Below are positions 6,853-7,180 of a stretch of DNA of 7,180 nt, piece by piece (positions within the stretch are counted from its first letter, which is position 1; every line of letters starts with the position of its first letter). Made by a program: the position numbers and the translations under genes. The notes under the pieces are model-generated. The model made no database searches, was not told the DNA's origin, and worked only from the letters and a program-made list of their open reading frames with translations. Source of the stretch: Gammaproteobacteria bacterium (lineage in GTDB: Bacteria; Pseudomonadota; Gammaproteobacteria; Methylococcales; Methylomonadaceae); assembly GCA_024511045.1 (NCBI GenBank), contig JANEMG010000117.1:1-7180 (forward strand). The letters are read 5' to 3'.

Positions 6853-6902
6853 ACAGAGACGCTTCTTTCATAATTCTCTGTGCTCGCCGTGCCCCCTGTG
6901 GT
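6853..6902. repeat. Degenerate 9-nt-phased GTG repeat with an inverted partner
   Basis: Three consecutive 9-mers, CTCTGTGCT (6876-6884), CGCCGTGCC (6885-6893) and CCCTGTGGT (6894-6902), share the pattern CNCYGTGNN. The first contains CTCTGT, which is inverted as ACAGAG at 6853-6858, so the unit could form a stem-loop. From memory it resembles short intergenic repeats of the type CTCTGTG...CTCTGTGG found scattered in varied bacterial genomes, here worn down. Only one unit is visible, so family membership is inferred. Confidence 0.45.
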
Positions 6903-7033
6903 TTTAACTCTTCCTGATTATGCATGATCCTCAGCCCTGCTGAAAGCGCAAAATTCCGGTCATCCCGGCAAGGGCGTTGAAGATTTCACCCACCAGTCGA
7001 AATGCCAGAATTGCATGCGCTGATCAATGCCAA

Positions 7034-7054
7034 AATGGCTGGCCTCAAGCCATT
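7034..7054. repeat. Small inverted repeat
   Basis: AATGGCT (7034-7040) and AGCCATT (7048-7054) are perfect 7-base inverted copies with a 7-nt loop. Competing pairings exist: TCAATG (7024-7029) with CATTGA (7051-7056), and GCCAT (7049-7053) with ATGGC (7059-7063). No T tract follows, so it is not a terminator by itself. It may be part of a decayed element or a structured RNA; nothing else supports either. Confidence 0.35.
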
Positions 7055-7134
7055 GATTATGGCCTCCTCAGCGATATCTGTGGGTAGATAATGCCGAAGG
7101 CTTAAGCTATCAAATTGAATTATATAAATAAAAT

Positions 7135-7156
7135 GCGCGTTAGCGCCTCATTTTTT
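7135..7156 (+). terminator. Weak terminator-like hairpin
   Basis: GCGC (7135-7138), loop GTTA and GCGC (7143-7146) are followed after CTCA by six T (7151-7156). An alternative pairing of ATG with CAT plus CGC with GCG extends the stem with a 3-nt bulge. The stem is short, so activity is uncertain. It sits right after the short open frame ending at 7131. It could serve a lost gene or a small RNA on the plus strand. Confidence 0.35.
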
Positions 7157-7180
7157 CTCGATATTAAAAACTTGTTACTT

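Larger units (their letters stand above)
6829..7180. other. Intergenic region without a convincing gene
   Basis: No open frame here has a good start, ribosome site and family resemblance. The stretch holds the GTG repeat at 6876-6902, small inverted repeats (TCAGC/GCTGA at 6931-6943, AATGGCT/AGCCATT at 7034-7054), and an AT-rich end from about 7100. Frames between stops, such as 6944-7087 (no ATG) and 7003-7089 (29 residues from ATG), look protein-like only in short patches. One frame from 7057 to stop 7129-7131 reads LWPPQRYLWVDNAEG and on to IELYK with no start codon, directly before a terminator-like hairpin. It may be the end of a decayed gene, but I recognise no family. The neighbouring gene to the right is not visible. 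Confidence 0.5.

Noticed and set aside
6851..6925. 24-codon minus-strand open frame
   Set aside because: It is a translation of the GTG repeat with no ribosome site.
7119..7128. TATAAT or TATAAA boxes in the AT-rich right end
   Set aside because: No acceptable -35 box lies at 15-19 nt on either strand, and such boxes are common by chance in AT-rich DNA.

Overview
The window looks like a chromosomal segment from a gammaproteobacterium of moderately high GC content. The FabI protein closely resembles the gammaproteobacterial form, and a complete peptide-type ABC importer lies next to it. I cannot place the genus. There is no sign of phage, a complete insertion sequence, a CRISPR array, or tRNA or rRNA genes.

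Layout. From about 5821 down to the left edge, the minus strand carries one tightly packed operon. Its order is a family 5 solute-binding lipoprotein (3668..5821), a first permease (2694..3671), a second permease (1341..2684) and a double-domain ATPase (start 1348, running off the left edge). Junctions are a 4-bp overlap, a 9-nt gap and an 8-bp overlap, so the genes are probably translationally coupled. Together they form an Opp/Dpp/Yej/Npp-like importer for peptides or peptide-like compounds. The substrate cannot be read from sequence. On the plus strand, divergent from the operon, is fabI (5995..6777), the NADH-dependent enoyl-ACP reductase that completes each fatty acid elongation cycle. 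It ends in a textbook hairpin terminator.

The 173-bp divergent spacer (5822..5994) holds the clearest regulatory signals. The importer has a near-consensus sigma-70 promoter with a perfect TATAAT box. A weaker fabI promoter overlaps it on the other strand, and an inverted repeat lies across both. The importer transcript would have a leader of about 109 nt with self-complementary segments.

Downstream of fabI, from 6829 to the right edge, I find no convincing gene. That stretch holds a degenerate 9-nt-phased GTG repeat, several small inverted repeats, a short open frame that may be a decayed gene end, and a weak terminator-like hairpin.

The window looks mostly like ordinary core genome, and I did not find a convincing new defence or mobile system. 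The most unusual points are the binding protein, which has both a lipoprotein signal and a C-terminal membrane helix, and the second permease, which has about three extra membrane helices.
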